Positions 14,988 through 22,975 of a stretch of DNA of 64,000 nucleotides are shown here, in pieces. Every line of letters starts with the position of its first letter. The stretch's first letter is position 1. The DNA lies in IMG/VR virus record IMGVR_UViG_3300035698_013504, positions 1 through 64,000 of that record, one strand, 5' to 3'. This DNA is from a virus. Both the position numbers and the translations under genes were made by a program. Below the pieces are notes generated by a model, which was not told where the DNA came from, made no database searches, and saw nothing but the letters and a program-made list of their open reading frames with translations.

Positions 14988-16244
14988 GTGCCCAAGATTG
15001 GTAGCATGGGCGTATCGAAGCACACGCAAGCGAAGCAGGAGACGCTTGGTAGCATCCTGCGCGCTTTCCTTTGTCGTATGGCTGGGGCATTCACGTACGT
15101 TGACCTTAACGGTGGCAACGGTGGCGTTGGTAAGGTTGACGGGAGCCCGCTGGTGTTTCTCGCCGCCGCCAAAGAGGCGCTTCGCCCCGAGCACGTGTGT
15201 CGTGCGTTCTTCATCGAGAAGAACATCAAGTCGCTTAGGCAGCTGACAGATCGAATCATTGGTATCCCGAGCCAGGCGTCGGTAACGCCGCTATTGGGTG
15301 ACCACAACGACATGTTGCCGAAGCTCAAGAAGGTCTTGGCGTCCGAGCCAGGGCTTATCTACTCGGACGAGTGTGGTACTCACGTACCGACAGACCTGCT
15401 GAACAAGCACGGCGAGTTGGGTACTAACGATGTCTTGATCCGCCTGCATCTGAACGCGTTCAGGCGGTCTCACAAGACTCTCTCGCTTGGTGACATGCAG
15501 ATCAAGCATTGGCTTGTCACGGAGCCCGAGGGAGGTCACGAGTGGATGTTCGCCTACGGAAGCAACCAATCCCGTTATCAGCTCTTCGGGGATCTCATGG
15601 TGCTCGGTTTCCACCCGTCGGATTCAGAAGCTGGTAAGGACATCATGCAGAGGCTGCCCGTTGTGGACGCGCCAAAGGTGATCAAGGTGTCTGTGGACAG
15701 CCCGCCCGATCTCAGTAGTACCTTCAAACAGAAGGGCCGGTATCTTACCAAGGATGAGCGCGCGTACATCCGGTCTTACTACGTGAGGCACCCAGGTGTC
15801 CAGCGTAGCCATATGGCTAAGCACTTCGGGTTGGCGCCGTGCACGATCAGACGTATCCTGGTTGGGCTTCCGAAGCTTCGGAAGCCGGTCAAAGCCACCA
15901 GCGGCTCAACGCCGGTGTCCTTGACGGAGCGGGGTACGGTTCGCGTGCATGCCCCTCGCATCACGGCATCCGGAGTCTTTGACGTCGAAAGGCTGGCGGC
16001 CGACGGGCTGCGCTCGAAGGATATCGTCGATAGGATCGGCGTGTCTCTTGCGACTGTGACCAGGATTCGCAGCGGTAAGCATAGGCTGCAGGTCTTGTGG
16101 GCGGCGCACGTGGTAGACGCTTCTCTGTCGGCTGAAGCGAAGATGGCTGCTCAAGCCCTGCTTCCTCCGAATCTTCTCCCGGACTCTGAGTCCGGTGTCG
16201 CGTCGATCGACTGGTCCCAGACTCATGACCCGGCGACCACCTAA
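14988..16244 (+). CDS. TcmP-like protein with two C-terminal helix-turn-helix segments (418 aa)
   Basis: GTG start, with GAGGAGG eight bases upstream. Residues ~9-90 follow the three-Cys-motif-partner (TcmP) pattern: HTQAKQETL, then AFTYVDLNGGNGGVG where the family has a D-G-F-A-G-P-G-like loop, DGSPLVFLAA and FFIEKNIKSL. Here the loop is L-N-G-G-N-G. The C-terminal half adds two DNA-binding-type segments: HMAKHFGLAPCTIRRIL (~270) and DIVDRIGVSLATVTRI (~345). TcmP proteins have a methyltransferase-like fold and unclear function. The added HTHs suggest DNA binding. Modification enzyme, regulator or defence-related protein are all open. It converges with and overlaps the next gene by four bases. 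Confidence 0.6.
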   Translation: MPKIGSMGVSKHTQAKQETLGSILRAFLCRMAGAFTYVDLNGGNGGVGKVDGSPLVFLAAAKEALRPEHVCRAFFIEKNIKSLRQLTDRIIGIPSQASVTPLLGDHNDMLPKLKKVLASEPGLIYSDECGTHVPTDLLNKHGELGTNDVLIRLHLNAFRRSHKTLSLGDMQIKHWLVTEPEGGHEWMFAYGSNQSRYQLFGDLMVLGFHPSDSEAGKDIMQRLPVVDAPKVIKVSVDSPPDLSSTFKQKGRYLTKDERAYIRSYYVRHPGVQRSHMAKHFGLAPCTIRRILVGLPKLRKPVKATSGSTPVSLTERGTVRVHAPRITASGVFDVERLAADGLRSKDIVDRIGVSLATVTRIRSGKHRLQVLWAAHVVDASLSAEAKMAAQALLPPNLLPDSESGVASIDWSQTHDPATT

Positions 16245-17674
16245 ACATCCCAGTCTACTGGGCCAACACGGAACAGGTGCGTGAAGGGGATCTTTGTGAT
16301 CCCCTCCACGTCCTGACCGGATACGAGTAGGACGCGGCGGCGTAGCTTGTCCGCCTCTTCATGTACGTTTTTTAGCCCTGCCCGCAGGTCAGACATCTCT
16401 TCGGAGGTGAAGGCGGGGCTAATTTCACTTTCTGGGTCATAACTACGCGCCATGGTCCCAGTATCGAACCCTGCGAGGTAAATAGGGTCACAACCCATGT
16501 GAAATGCGAGTGGAATGGCCGCAGACATCGCGGTGCCCTTCCCTAAGGGCTGTAACTCGCCCGCTGGGAGCCCGTAGAAGCCCTCGGACTGTAATCGGGT
16601 ACGAGGAGCCACTATTCGTGTCTCAAGCTGCTGTAGGTCCTTATACACCGCTTGGTGAGCAGATCCCGACACACACCCATAAGTAGGCCCGAAATCCCAT
16701 GAAGCCGCGTCGATATACCCATCATCTACGGATATGGTGATTTCTTTGGCCAAAGCGCCCAACATCAGCCTATTTGTCGACAATCCGGAGCGAATAAGGA
16801 AGCATCGCTGCCCCCGGTGGATATTTTCTATCCGATCTAGCGTTGGAAGGGGCGGTGTATCCAGTTTGAGCGCATTTAGGTCGGCAAAAGGCAGTACAGT
16901 GAGGTTTTTCGCCTTTGTCGCGTTAAACAGCTGGAACCCGCATTGCTTGGCGTAGGCGTTTAAGAGGACAAACGCGCAGGTGGAGGTGTCAATCGCTTCC
17001 TCGCCGTGTGTTCGTGCCCCTTCTTTGAGCGGCGCCACAGACTGCTCCGTGTTATGATCTTGGCCTACGATGTAGATAGGGTTACAGCCGAGGTACATGG
17101 CCAACTGTATCGCCGTGTCAGACACCACGTAGCCACCTGACCCAGCCAGATGTATCCGCTCGTCCAAAAAGTGGTTAATGTGCCCGCCTTGCAAGGATCT
17201 TACAGCTGAGGCCGGGTACTGCACCGTTAGAACGAGGTTATCTGGCAGTTCTTCCTTAAACCTCTTGGACACGTAGCTAGATACTACGAGTTGCGTGCTT
17301 GGGAAGCCCCGGGCGATGTCGAGCAGCTTTGGACACCACTGTCTGTTTGCATCGGTGATTACGTTGAAGGTAGGAGTCCAGCCGTATGTCTCATTCAGGT
17401 ACTTAGGCACCCCGTTGACGCCGATGGTGATCTCATTACGGAGCCAGTTCACGTCCTGCTCTTTAAGTGAGGGCCCTGACGCGATGATGAAGCAACGTTG
17501 ACCGTCGTGACGCGCTTTGATACCCCGGCTACGCTTCGATGTCATACCGAGAGCTTCAAGGCTCACGTCGACATCATACTCTTTACGTTTACGTTCCCGG
17601 AACCCTTTTAGGCGTAGTTCGAAGTTATTCCGCATACGATCGGTTTTGCGTTCAGACTCTTCTACATAATGCAC
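16241..17674 (-). CDS. double MptE/DUF115-like domain protein, minus strand (477 aa)
   Basis: The only clear minus-strand gene in the window. Start GTG at 17674; an ATG 13 codons inside is possible. Two similar Rossmann-like halves each begin QRCF-I-I/L-I-x-SG: QRCFIIASGPSL (~residue 59) and QRCFLIRSGLSTNRL (~300), each with a later block L-x-C-N/D-PIY-(I/L)-x-G-x-D. The S-G-P-S-L motif is typical of the MptE-like/DUF115 family, linked in bacteria to pterin pyrophosphokinase activity or to surface-glycan and flagellin modification. In a phage a sugar-related role is plausible but unproven. The second half has lost the exact GPS motif. Opposite orientation suggests a separately regulated cargo gene. 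Confidence 0.6.
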   Translation of the reverse strand: MHYVEESERKTDRMRNNFELRLKGFRERKRKEYDVDVSLEALGMTSKRSRGIKARHDGQRCFIIASGPSLKEQDVNWLRNEITIGVNGVPKYLNETYGWTPTFNVITDANRQWCPKLLDIARGFPSTQLVVSSYVSKRFKEELPDNLVLTVQYPASAVRSLQGGHINHFLDERIHLAGSGGYVVSDTAIQLAMYLGCNPIYIVGQDHNTEQSVAPLKEGARTHGEEAIDTSTCAFVLLNAYAKQCGFQLFNATKAKNLTVLPFADLNALKLDTPPLPTLDRIENIHRGQRCFLIRSGLSTNRLMLGALAKEITISVDDGYIDAASWDFGPTYGCVSGSAHQAVYKDLQQLETRIVAPRTRLQSEGFYGLPAGELQPLGKGTAMSAAIPLAFHMGCDPIYLAGFDTGTMARSYDPESEISPAFTSEEMSDLRAGLKNVHEEADKLRRRVLLVSGQDVEGITKIPFTHLFRVGPVDWDV

Positions 17675-17796
17675 TGAGGAATCCCCGCAGATGTGTTATG
17701 TGTTAGGTGGGCGCCGCCCGCCTCAATATCCAAGTTTAGCATAAAAAAAGGAATGGCGGGCACTCCGCTCCGCCAAACTACTAGAGGAGGCACAAC

Positions 17797-18030
17797 GTGC
17801 AGAGCAAGCGAAAGAGAAAGAGTAGTGGCTGTCACAAGCGCCACAAGCAGCGTAAGAGGTCGCATGATGCCTTGCCGCCGACGCATCCCAAGGACGTGTC
17901 TTTCGGCGAGGGCCTCCTCGTTGTGGCAATCGTAACCGTCCTGATTGCGGCGTTGGCCGTCTCCTACCATTACGCCGGTAAGGGGTTCGACTCGAAGACG
18001 GCCGACAGCGCGTCTGCGACGGAACGCTAG
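17797..18030 (+). CDS. small basic membrane protein (77 aa)
   Basis: GTG start after AGAGGAGGC. The first 35 residues are extremely basic with Cys/His (SKRKRKSSGCHKRHKQRKRS). A hydrophobic segment (GLLVVAIVTVLIAALAVSYH, ~residues 40-59) follows, then a short polar tail. It is predicted to be a single-pass inner-membrane protein with a positively charged cytoplasmic N-terminus. The 122-base region before it is shared with the divergent minus-strand gene and should hold both promoters; I see no clear boxes. Confidence 0.6.
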   Translation: MQSKRKRKSSGCHKRHKQRKRSHDALPPTHPKDVSFGEGLLVVAIVTVLIAALAVSYHYAGKGFDSKTADSASATER

Positions 18031-18047
18031 TAGCGCACTACTTCAAC

Positions 18048-18389
18048 ATGAAAGCCAGGCGCATAATGAGTTGGCATCCAGGCGATATCTTTGAGCAGGA
18101 CGATGAGGTAACACCTGAACTCATCGCAACATTTGTGGCGGGGCTCTTGTCGAACCGCGAGTTCAATAAGAGCGAGGGCTACGAAGGTTTCATCGGTTGC
18201 TACGGTACGTTTTGTTTCACCGACATGGTCATTGACAATATCGGGACGTTTCTCGATCGCTACTACCCGGAGTACAACTGGACGGAGGACGAACTGGAGA
18301 AGTGGATCAGCCGGGCGCCTACGGAGAACTGCAAAGATCTTGTTCGGGGCGTCGTTAAGGCGATCAAGGACGGTGAAGCTGAAGGTTAG
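18048..18389 (+). CDS. hypothetical acidic protein (113 aa)
   Basis: ATG at 18048, with an alternative at 18066 (MSWHPGDIFEQDDE) that may be the true start; neither has a strong ribosome site. Soluble, acidic and aromatic (IGTFLDRYYPEYNWTEDELE). Family not recognised. Its stop is immediately followed by the conserved promoter-like motif that opens the next unit. Confidence 0.55.
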   Translation: MKARRIMSWHPGDIFEQDDEVTPELIATFVAGLLSNREFNKSEGYEGFIGCYGTFCFTDMVIDNIGTFLDRYYPEYNWTEDELEKWISRAPTENCKDLVRGVVKAIKDGEAEG

Positions 18390-18390
18390 G

Positions 18391-18412
18391 AACGCGTTAC
18401 TATAGATTGGAG
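18391..18412 (+). promoter_or_regulatory. conserved phage promoter-like motif
   Basis: AACGCGTTACTATAGATTGG plus AG. Twenty-one bases match the site at 2302-2323 exactly. Here the terminal GGAG also serves as the ribosome site of the next gene, six bases before a GTG, so the mRNA leader would be only about 10-15 nt. Confidence 0.55.
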
Positions 18413-18418
18413 AAACTC

Positions 18419-18631
18419 GTGCAATTAACAGCGCAAGCGAAGTCGACGATCGACAGTACCCTACGCGAGTTTTTTACCCATCACCGCGATCAGGGCTTCA
18501 GGCTCCGAGAGATCGCGGCTGGCGTTGGACTCGACGCTACGAGGATCTACGGGGGCCTGCGTAGGCTACAGTCGCGCGGGCTCCTCCGCTACGACTACTC
18601 CGGTGGCTGGTGGGCCGAAGACGAGTGCTAG
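18419..18631 (+). CDS. small winged-helix DNA-binding protein (70 aa)
   Basis: The GTG at 18419 is chosen because GGAG lies six bases upstream; a TTG at 18407 lies inside the promoter motif. The sequence FRLREIAAGVGLDATRIYGG is a typical helix-turn-helix, followed by LRRLQSRGLLRYDYSGGWWA, a recognition-helix end and beta wing as in MarR/ArsR-like winged helices. Probably a phage transcription regulator of the unit it opens; inference only. Confidence 0.68.
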   Translation: MQLTAQAKSTIDSTLREFFTHHRDQGFRLREIAAGVGLDATRIYGGLRRLQSRGLLRYDYSGGWWAEDEC

Positions 18632-18694
18632 GACCAAGGTACTTTAATGGGAGGCTGGTATATGTGGTGATGGCTCAGAGAGCTTACCGGAGAG

Positions 18695-18919
18695 ATGACG
18701 TTACTTGACTGGCTCATACTAGTCAGTTATGCCCTCATGTTCGTTTTCGTCATACTCAGTTTCCCGTCATGCAACAAGATATGGAATGACGCGGTAACCC
18801 CGGAGACACACCAACAAGGAGATCAGACACATGGGATTCAAATCGTTCCCAGCGCAACTCGCCGCGTGGATAGTCTTCGCGTTGGTGATCATTGGTATCG
18901 CAATCGCCGGTGGCTATAA
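18695..18919 (+). CDS. possible small membrane protein (74 aa)
   Basis: The N-terminus LLDWLILVSYALMFVFVILSF is one hydrophobic segment ending in FPSCNK. The last ~30 codons overlap the next gene in another frame and look arbitrary (ATRRVDSLRVGDHWYRNRRWL). Either the gene really ends in this overlap or it is a decaying relative of the membrane paralogues that follow. AGAGATG precedes the start. Confidence 0.42.
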   Translation: MTLLDWLILVSYALMFVFVILSFPSCNKIWNDAVTPETHQQGDQTHGIQIVPSATRRVDSLRVGDHWYRNRRWL

Positions 18920-19073
18920 GTTTGACGAGTGGGTTACGGCGGGGAACACCAAGACCTACAGAGCCCTCTTCGGAGGGTGGGTAAAGCAAACAAAAAATCC
19001 GGACAAGCTCACGTTTGATGAGTGGCACGCCCTCTGGAACGCGGGCGAGCTCAAGAGTTATGAGGAGGACTAG
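18831..19073 (+). CDS. small membrane paralogue 1 of 4 (80 aa)
   Basis: ATG with AAGGAG upstream. MGFKSFPAQLAAWIVFALVI starts a single transmembrane segment. The C-terminus carries the family signature GWVKQTKNPDKLTFDEWHAL. Four consecutive genes share this layout: N-terminal anchor, short linker, then a W-x-K-x-T-x-N-P-x-x-L-T-F-x-E-W tail, probably cytoplasmic. Function unknown. Confidence 0.68.
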   Translation: MGFKSFPAQLAAWIVFALVIIGIAIAGGYKFDEWVTAGNTKTYRALFGGWVKQTKNPDKLTFDEWHALWNAGELKSYEED

Positions 19074-19077
19074 TCAC

Positions 19078-19338
19078 ATGGGATTCATAGAAGGCCTTAA
19101 GAAGGTAACCTTCACTACCGCGTTGTCGGCGGTGGCCGTGATTGTTGTCACTATCGCTATCGCGTATGCTCCCGGTTGCCTCATCGCTAATAGGAGGGCT
19201 AACCTCCAGCGGGTACACAACGCCTACACAGGGTGGTCGAAGATAACCGGCAACCCGGACAAGCTCACGTTTGAGGAGTGGTGCGTCTTGCGCAGCTCGC
19301 GTGGACTTCCGTGGCCGCCGAGCAAGGAGAATCGCTAA
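19078..19338 (+). CDS. small membrane paralogue 2 of 4 (86 aa)
   Basis: Starts four bases after copy 1 with GAGGAGGAC upstream. It begins MGFIEGLKKVTFTTALSAVA, has a transmembrane segment with APGCL at its end, and a tail GWSKITGNPDKLTFEEWCVL. The stop overlaps the start of copy 3 (TAATG). Confidence 0.68.
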   Translation: MGFIEGLKKVTFTTALSAVAVIVVTIAIAYAPGCLIANRRANLQRVHNAYTGWSKITGNPDKLTFEEWCVLRSSRGLPWPPSKENR

Positions 19339-19634
19339 TGGGTTTTCGAACTAGTCTCGTGTGTCGTATTCTTCGCTCGTGTAAGCGGGAAGCCGGGGTG
19401 GTTATACCTGTAGCGTTTTTCCTCTGTATTGTCTTTGGCCTCTTCTTCGGTCTCAACTCGTGTCTGTCTAATCTGACGGTCACTGCGGGCCAACTACGAG
19501 CCCACTGGGATAACATTGACGCCGAGACTTTCCAGGCGCGGACGAAGCAGACGGGCAACCCTAGTGAACTAACGTTCAGGGAGTGGAAACTACTCAAGGA
19601 GGCCGAGCTGCTACCGGCTAAGGAAGGAGACTGA
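19338..19634 (+). CDS. small membrane paralogue 3 of 4 (98 aa)
   Basis: TAATG coupling with copy 2. MGFRTSLVCRILRSCKREAG is basic and cysteine-bearing before the segment VVIPVAFFLCIVFGLFFGL. The tail RTKQTGNPSELTFREWKLL retains the signature with Ser-Glu in place of Asp/Lys. It ends EAELLPAKEGD. Cysteines beside the membrane might be lipid-modified or disulfide-linked; not demonstrable here. Confidence 0.66.
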   Translation: MGFRTSLVCRILRSCKREAGVVIPVAFFLCIVFGLFFGLNSCLSNLTVTAGQLRAHWDNIDAETFQARTKQTGNPSELTFREWKLLKEAELLPAKEGD

Positions 19635-19637
19635 AGC

Positions 19638-19913
19638 ATGGACGGCTTTGATTCCCAGACGCAGTCGTTGAAGCGTGCGCTCATCATTGTGGCGTGCATG
19701 TTTATCATCGTGGCCATTTTCGTTTTGGCGTGCCACGCTCACGCGATGGGGCGCGACGCTGCGCGACGTTCGAGCGCGGTCCACGCCCCGATGGCACAGG
19801 GTATTGACATGGACGCTTTTCATGGGTGGTTGAAGCTAACCGGTAACCCGAAGGAGCTCACATTCGAGGAGTGGTTCGCGTTAAAACACGTGGACCTGCT
19901 CCACAGCAAGTAA
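19638..19913 (+). CDS. small membrane paralogue 4 of 4 (91 aa)
   Basis: AAGGAGACTGAAGC precedes the ATG. The membrane segment is RALIIVACMFIIVAIFVLAC; the tail is GWLKLTGNPKELTFEEWFAL. It lacks the MGF start of the other three. Last gene of the quartet; the next gene follows after 29 bases. Confidence 0.66.
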   Translation: MDGFDSQTQSLKRALIIVACMFIIVAIFVLACHAHAMGRDAARRSSAVHAPMAQGIDMDAFHGWLKLTGNPKELTFEEWFALKHVDLLHSK

Positions 19914-19942
19914 TCCTTTACCCCAGATATGGAGTACGAAGC

Positions 19943-20605
19943 ATGATTAGACCTGACAGATTGTCGGGCAGTATCCTCGTGGTGTTTTCGTTACTCGCGA
20001 CTGGGGCCATCGGATGGGACGACCCCTGGCTTTTCCTCATGCTGCTTGTTGTGGCTTTCAGCGGGGGTCTCGTCGCACACCTCATCAGGAACAACATTCC
20101 CCCGAGATACTTCGAGGTCGACCCGCACGTTGAGTTCTTCATTAGTTCCGCCGATGATCCTGGTGAGCGGATTATCGTAAAGCCTGTGGAGGACAAGAAG
20201 GGGCGTAGGAGCTATATGGTCAAGCGTTCGTGGTGGGAACATGCCTCGAGCGACTTGCAGCCCGGTATTACCGAGGCTGTGGCCAACCACATGAACGACG
20301 AGGACTACATCAACAAGATCGCGCATTTGATTAAGCCCATACCGCGTGAGGTCCTCGACGAGTTCATGTACTCCGAGTTTCGGCGATGTCCAGAGGTCAA
20401 CCGCGCCACGGGCGATGCCCTTCAGCAACTCGCGGCCATCTTTGCCTTCATCGGCCCTGAGGCCGCGTACAAGAAGTTTTACGACCTCGCGGAAGCTCAT
20501 AACAAAAGCGTAGAGGCTGCGAAGTTGCAAGAGGAGGTGGAGCAAGACGCTACCACGCCCGCCCGGGACTCGGAAACCCATGCCGGAGATGCTGGACGAG
20601 AGTAG
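19943..20605 (+). CDS. membrane protein with cytoplasmic helical domain (220 aa)
   Basis: The ATG at 19943 follows GGAGTACGAAGC and is preferred to a GTG at 19871 that would overlap the previous gene. Two hydrophobic segments (SILVVFSLLATGAIG and LFLMLLVVAFSGGLVAHLI, residues ~10-45) form a hairpin anchor. The ~170-residue remainder is soluble: beta-like (YFEVDPHVEFFISS), then helical, ending in an acidic tail. No family recognised. Confidence 0.62.
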   Translation: MIRPDRLSGSILVVFSLLATGAIGWDDPWLFLMLLVVAFSGGLVAHLIRNNIPPRYFEVDPHVEFFISSADDPGERIIVKPVEDKKGRRSYMVKRSWWEHASSDLQPGITEAVANHMNDEDYINKIAHLIKPIPREVLDEFMYSEFRRCPEVNRATGDALQQLAAIFAFIGPEAAYKKFYDLAEAHNKSVEAAKLQEEVEQDATTPARDSETHAGDAGRE

Positions 20606-20758
20606 CAAGACTGTTGAATTATCCGTGACGACTTCGGGGTCGCCGCGGCAGCTATAGATAGGAAGGTCAATAAGTTTGGCCGCAGTACAATCGAGCTACT
20701 CACCTCGCCCATTCGGCGATGTTGAGCTTAGCCCCTAACAAAGAGAGGAAGCATTCGT

Positions 20759-21427
20759 ATGAAGTTTGAACTTGAACCGATGGATTGCTTGGCCGACATG
20801 CAGTGGATGGTCGGCGCGGAGCACAGATTCCTCAACGGGTTCGGCGAGCTGATCGTTGGCACCACGGAGTGCGAAGATCTCGTCGACTTCCGGGATAGCA
20901 TGCCCTCGTTGGCGCTCGTGCACTGTGACGACGACGACAACGAGATGTTGTTGGTCACGATCGAAGAGAGCGATTACGCGCTCTCCGGCGACAGCAACCG
21001 TAAGCAGCGTCTGGACACGTTCCTGTCCGGGATTCACTGGACCCGAAGCAGCGCCGAGTCGCTGTTCCTCGCGTCGGTGTTCGAAGTCGCCTTCGAGGCG
21101 GGAGCTCTGGCGCGCGGCGTCAACCAGCCCGCCGAGGCCACGCAGGCGCATCAGCCGTGTCAGCACCGCCCCTCGTGCCAGCATGGCGCGGAACAGGCGG
21201 GTCGCAACGTCCTGGTCGTGTCCGAAGCCGATCTCCGCGCGGTACAGCCGATGTGTCAGCAGCACGTCGAGCAGCCCGAGGAGCCGGTTGAGGAGCCGAC
21301 GGATCGCAATTACCTGCTCGTTAGCGCCCCCACGCCCGAAGAGGCGCCGCAGCCCCCGGCTGGCGACGTCGTTATCCTGAGGTCGGTCGATCCGGCGCCC
21401 AGCGATAACATCGGACACGGCGGGTAG
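20759..21427 (+). CDS. hypothetical acidic protein (222 aa)
   Basis: AGAGAGGAAGC upstream. Residues 1-120 look globular (FELEPMDCLADMQWMVGAEH). The middle has a His/Gln/Cys stretch (AHQPCQHRPSCQHGAEQAG) that may bind metal; the last 70 residues are Glu/Pro-rich and probably disordered. The 150 bases before it hold no gene. No family recognised. Confidence 0.6.
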   Translation: MKFELEPMDCLADMQWMVGAEHRFLNGFGELIVGTTECEDLVDFRDSMPSLALVHCDDDDNEMLLVTIEESDYALSGDSNRKQRLDTFLSGIHWTRSSAESLFLASVFEVAFEAGALARGVNQPAEATQAHQPCQHRPSCQHGAEQAGRNVLVVSEADLRAVQPMCQQHVEQPEEPVEEPTDRNYLLVSAPTPEEAPQPPAGDVVILRSVDPAPSDNIGHGG

Positions 21428-21460
21428 TACCAACAACCGGCTATAACGGAGGGACGTAGT

Positions 21461-21706
21461 ATGCCAGCACCAGTAACCACACACGTATGCCTTTCGTGCG
21501 GCGACCGTTTTGGCTCCTACGTCTGCCTCCGTTGTACGCCGGAGGCAGACGAGAACACAACAGACCCCGGTGAGATTGTTAAGGACCGCTGTGGCATATG
21601 CCACAGGGAGTTAGCGCATGACATTATCCCCATCATGAACGTCCACTTCCTAGGTAACCCGAAAGGTTACCACGGGGAGGACAAGATATACTTTCCCCGA
21701 CGTTAA
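21461..21706 (+). CDS. small zinc-ribbon protein (81 aa)
   Basis: GGAGGGACGTAGT precedes the ATG. Three pairs of cysteines are spaced as C-x2-C: CLSCGDRFGSYVCLRC and later CGICHRE. A double zinc finger or treble-clef arrangement is likely. Role unknown; nucleic-acid binding is the usual guess. Confidence 0.65.
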   Translation: MPAPVTTHVCLSCGDRFGSYVCLRCTPEADENTTDPGEIVKDRCGICHRELAHDIIPIMNVHFLGNPKGYHGEDKIYFPRR

Positions 21707-21715
21707 GGAGACACC

Positions 21716-21940
21716 GTGGATATCACCGGGATACACTCGATCACGCCCGTCGATGACCTGAAGGTAGAAGCAATGAGCCTTGCCCCGAGCGATGAAGGCT
21801 CCTGCCGCATAACCCTCAGCGTCCGCGACACGTTTAACGGAGAGGCTGGAACACTCTCTTACCACTTACCGCTTCACTGCATAAACCTTAACCCGACGGC
21901 CGCGCTGGCAATCATCGCGAAGGCGTCGGAGGAGACATAA
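21716..21940 (+). CDS. hypothetical protein (74 aa)
   Basis: GTG start seven bases after TAAGGAGAC. It opens MDITGIHSITPVDDLKVEAM. Mostly alternating polar and hydrophobic residues suggest a small beta fold. It is separated by one base from the next gene. No family recognised. Confidence 0.57.
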   Translation: MDITGIHSITPVDDLKVEAMSLAPSDEGSCRITLSVRDTFNGEAGTLSYHLPLHCINLNPTAALAIIAKASEET

Positions 21941-21941
21941 C

Positions 21942-22238
21942 ATGCAAACACCTTGCGTAGCATTCGTAGACCGAACGGACAATTACGATTACATCGCTGG
22001 CAGGAGGCAGGATCCATCAGGACCGTGCCAGCATTCTGCTCGAATTGTACTCAACGGCAAAAAGTTGTGTGCGGCACATGCCGGTAAAGCCCTGGAGCTG
22101 TTGGCTCGTAGGACCGGGGGCCCAATCAGCGTTCACGCCGAACTCGGGGACCTACGTCCCACAAGAGCAACACCTCTGAGGACCGAGGTGTCGCTTATAG
22201 GGAGCAGAAATAGCCATGATCGACCACTTCGCCGGTAA
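21942..22238 (+). CDS. small Cys/His protein (98 aa)
   Basis: The ribosome site GGAGGAG lies inside the preceding gene. Visible are C5, then GPCQHSARIVLNGKKLCAAHAG, a C-x-H ... C-x2-H pattern compatible with one zinc ion. It overlaps the next gene by 23 bases; its last residues (GSRNSHDRPLRR) are written over that gene's start. Function unknown. Confidence 0.58.
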   Translation: MQTPCVAFVDRTDNYDYIAGRRQDPSGPCQHSARIVLNGKKLCAAHAGKALELLARRTGGPISVHAELGDLRPTRATPLRTEVSLIGSRNSHDRPLRR

Positions 22239-22971
22239 GTACCAGTTCCTGTCGAACTTCTACCCCTGTACGGTCTTGATCGATGGCGATATCGCCAAGT
22301 CGGTTGAGCATGGGTATCAGGCGTGGAAGGCGAAGGATCCGGAGGTTCGTAGCAGCATCTTAATGGCCCCGACCCCTGGCGCCGCGAAGAGACTTGGCTC
22401 CAAGGCGGAACTCAGAGACAACTACTCCGACAACGCCCGCATTTGCGTGATGGAGCAGTTGCTTTACCAGAAGTTCAACCGTGAGCCGTTCCGCACCCAG
22501 CTCATCGATACCGGCGCCGAAGAGATTGTTGAAGGTAACAACTGGGGCGACGACTTCTGGGGCGTCTGTGACGCGGCCAAAGGTAAGAACCTCCTCGGCA
22601 AGATGCTTATGGCGATTCGGACCGCGGCCCTGGCCGAGGGACCGTACGACGGGTACACGCTGCTGTGGACCCACGACAAGATGGACCCGGTCAAGGTGTA
22701 CCTCAAGGTTCCTAACCAGTCCAGGGTTATGCTGTGCGAGTTGGATCCCACCGAGTACAAGACGGGTCTCCTGTGTATCGAGATGGACTTGATGCAGGAC
22801 GCACAGCGGGAGGCGAAGTACAAGGTGGACCTTCTTACCGGGTACTTGAACACCGCGAGTTGTGGTGTGACGGGGTGCCCCGGCCCGGATGGCGAATACA
22901 GCAGCTTGGCGATATGCCCGTCCTGTAAAGTCATCTCCGACGTCCGTCATGTTATGTTACGGAAAGCCTAG
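22216..22971 (+). CDS. NADAR (YbiA-like) domain protein with C-terminal zinc ribbon (251 aa)
   Basis: Residues 1-~140 carry the NADAR signatures: YQFLSNFYPC, SVEHGYQAWKAK, EEIVEGNNWGDDFWGVC and GKNLLGKMLM. Known members hydrolyse N-glycosidic bonds, acting in riboflavin-intermediate clean-up (YbiA) or removing ADP-ribose from modified bases or proteins. Residues ~150-251 are extra and include CGVTGCPG and CPSC, a possible zinc ribbon not usual in YbiA. In a phage a counter-defence role, reversing ADP-ribosylation, or handling of modified nucleotides is plausible. The start overlaps the upstream gene; AGGGAGCAG lies upstream. Confidence 0.85.
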   Translation: MIDHFAGKYQFLSNFYPCTVLIDGDIAKSVEHGYQAWKAKDPEVRSSILMAPTPGAAKRLGSKAELRDNYSDNARICVMEQLLYQKFNREPFRTQLIDTGAEEIVEGNNWGDDFWGVCDAAKGKNLLGKMLMAIRTAALAEGPYDGYTLLWTHDKMDPVKVYLKVPNQSRVMLCELDPTEYKTGLLCIEMDLMQDAQREAKYKVDLLTGYLNTASCGVTGCPGPDGEYSSLAICPSCKVISDVRHVMLRKA

Positions 22972-22975
22972 GATC

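Noticed and set aside
18407-18418. TTG start of the winged-helix gene at 18407
   Set aside because: It lies inside the conserved promoter motif. GGAG at 18409-18412 places translation at GTG 18419.
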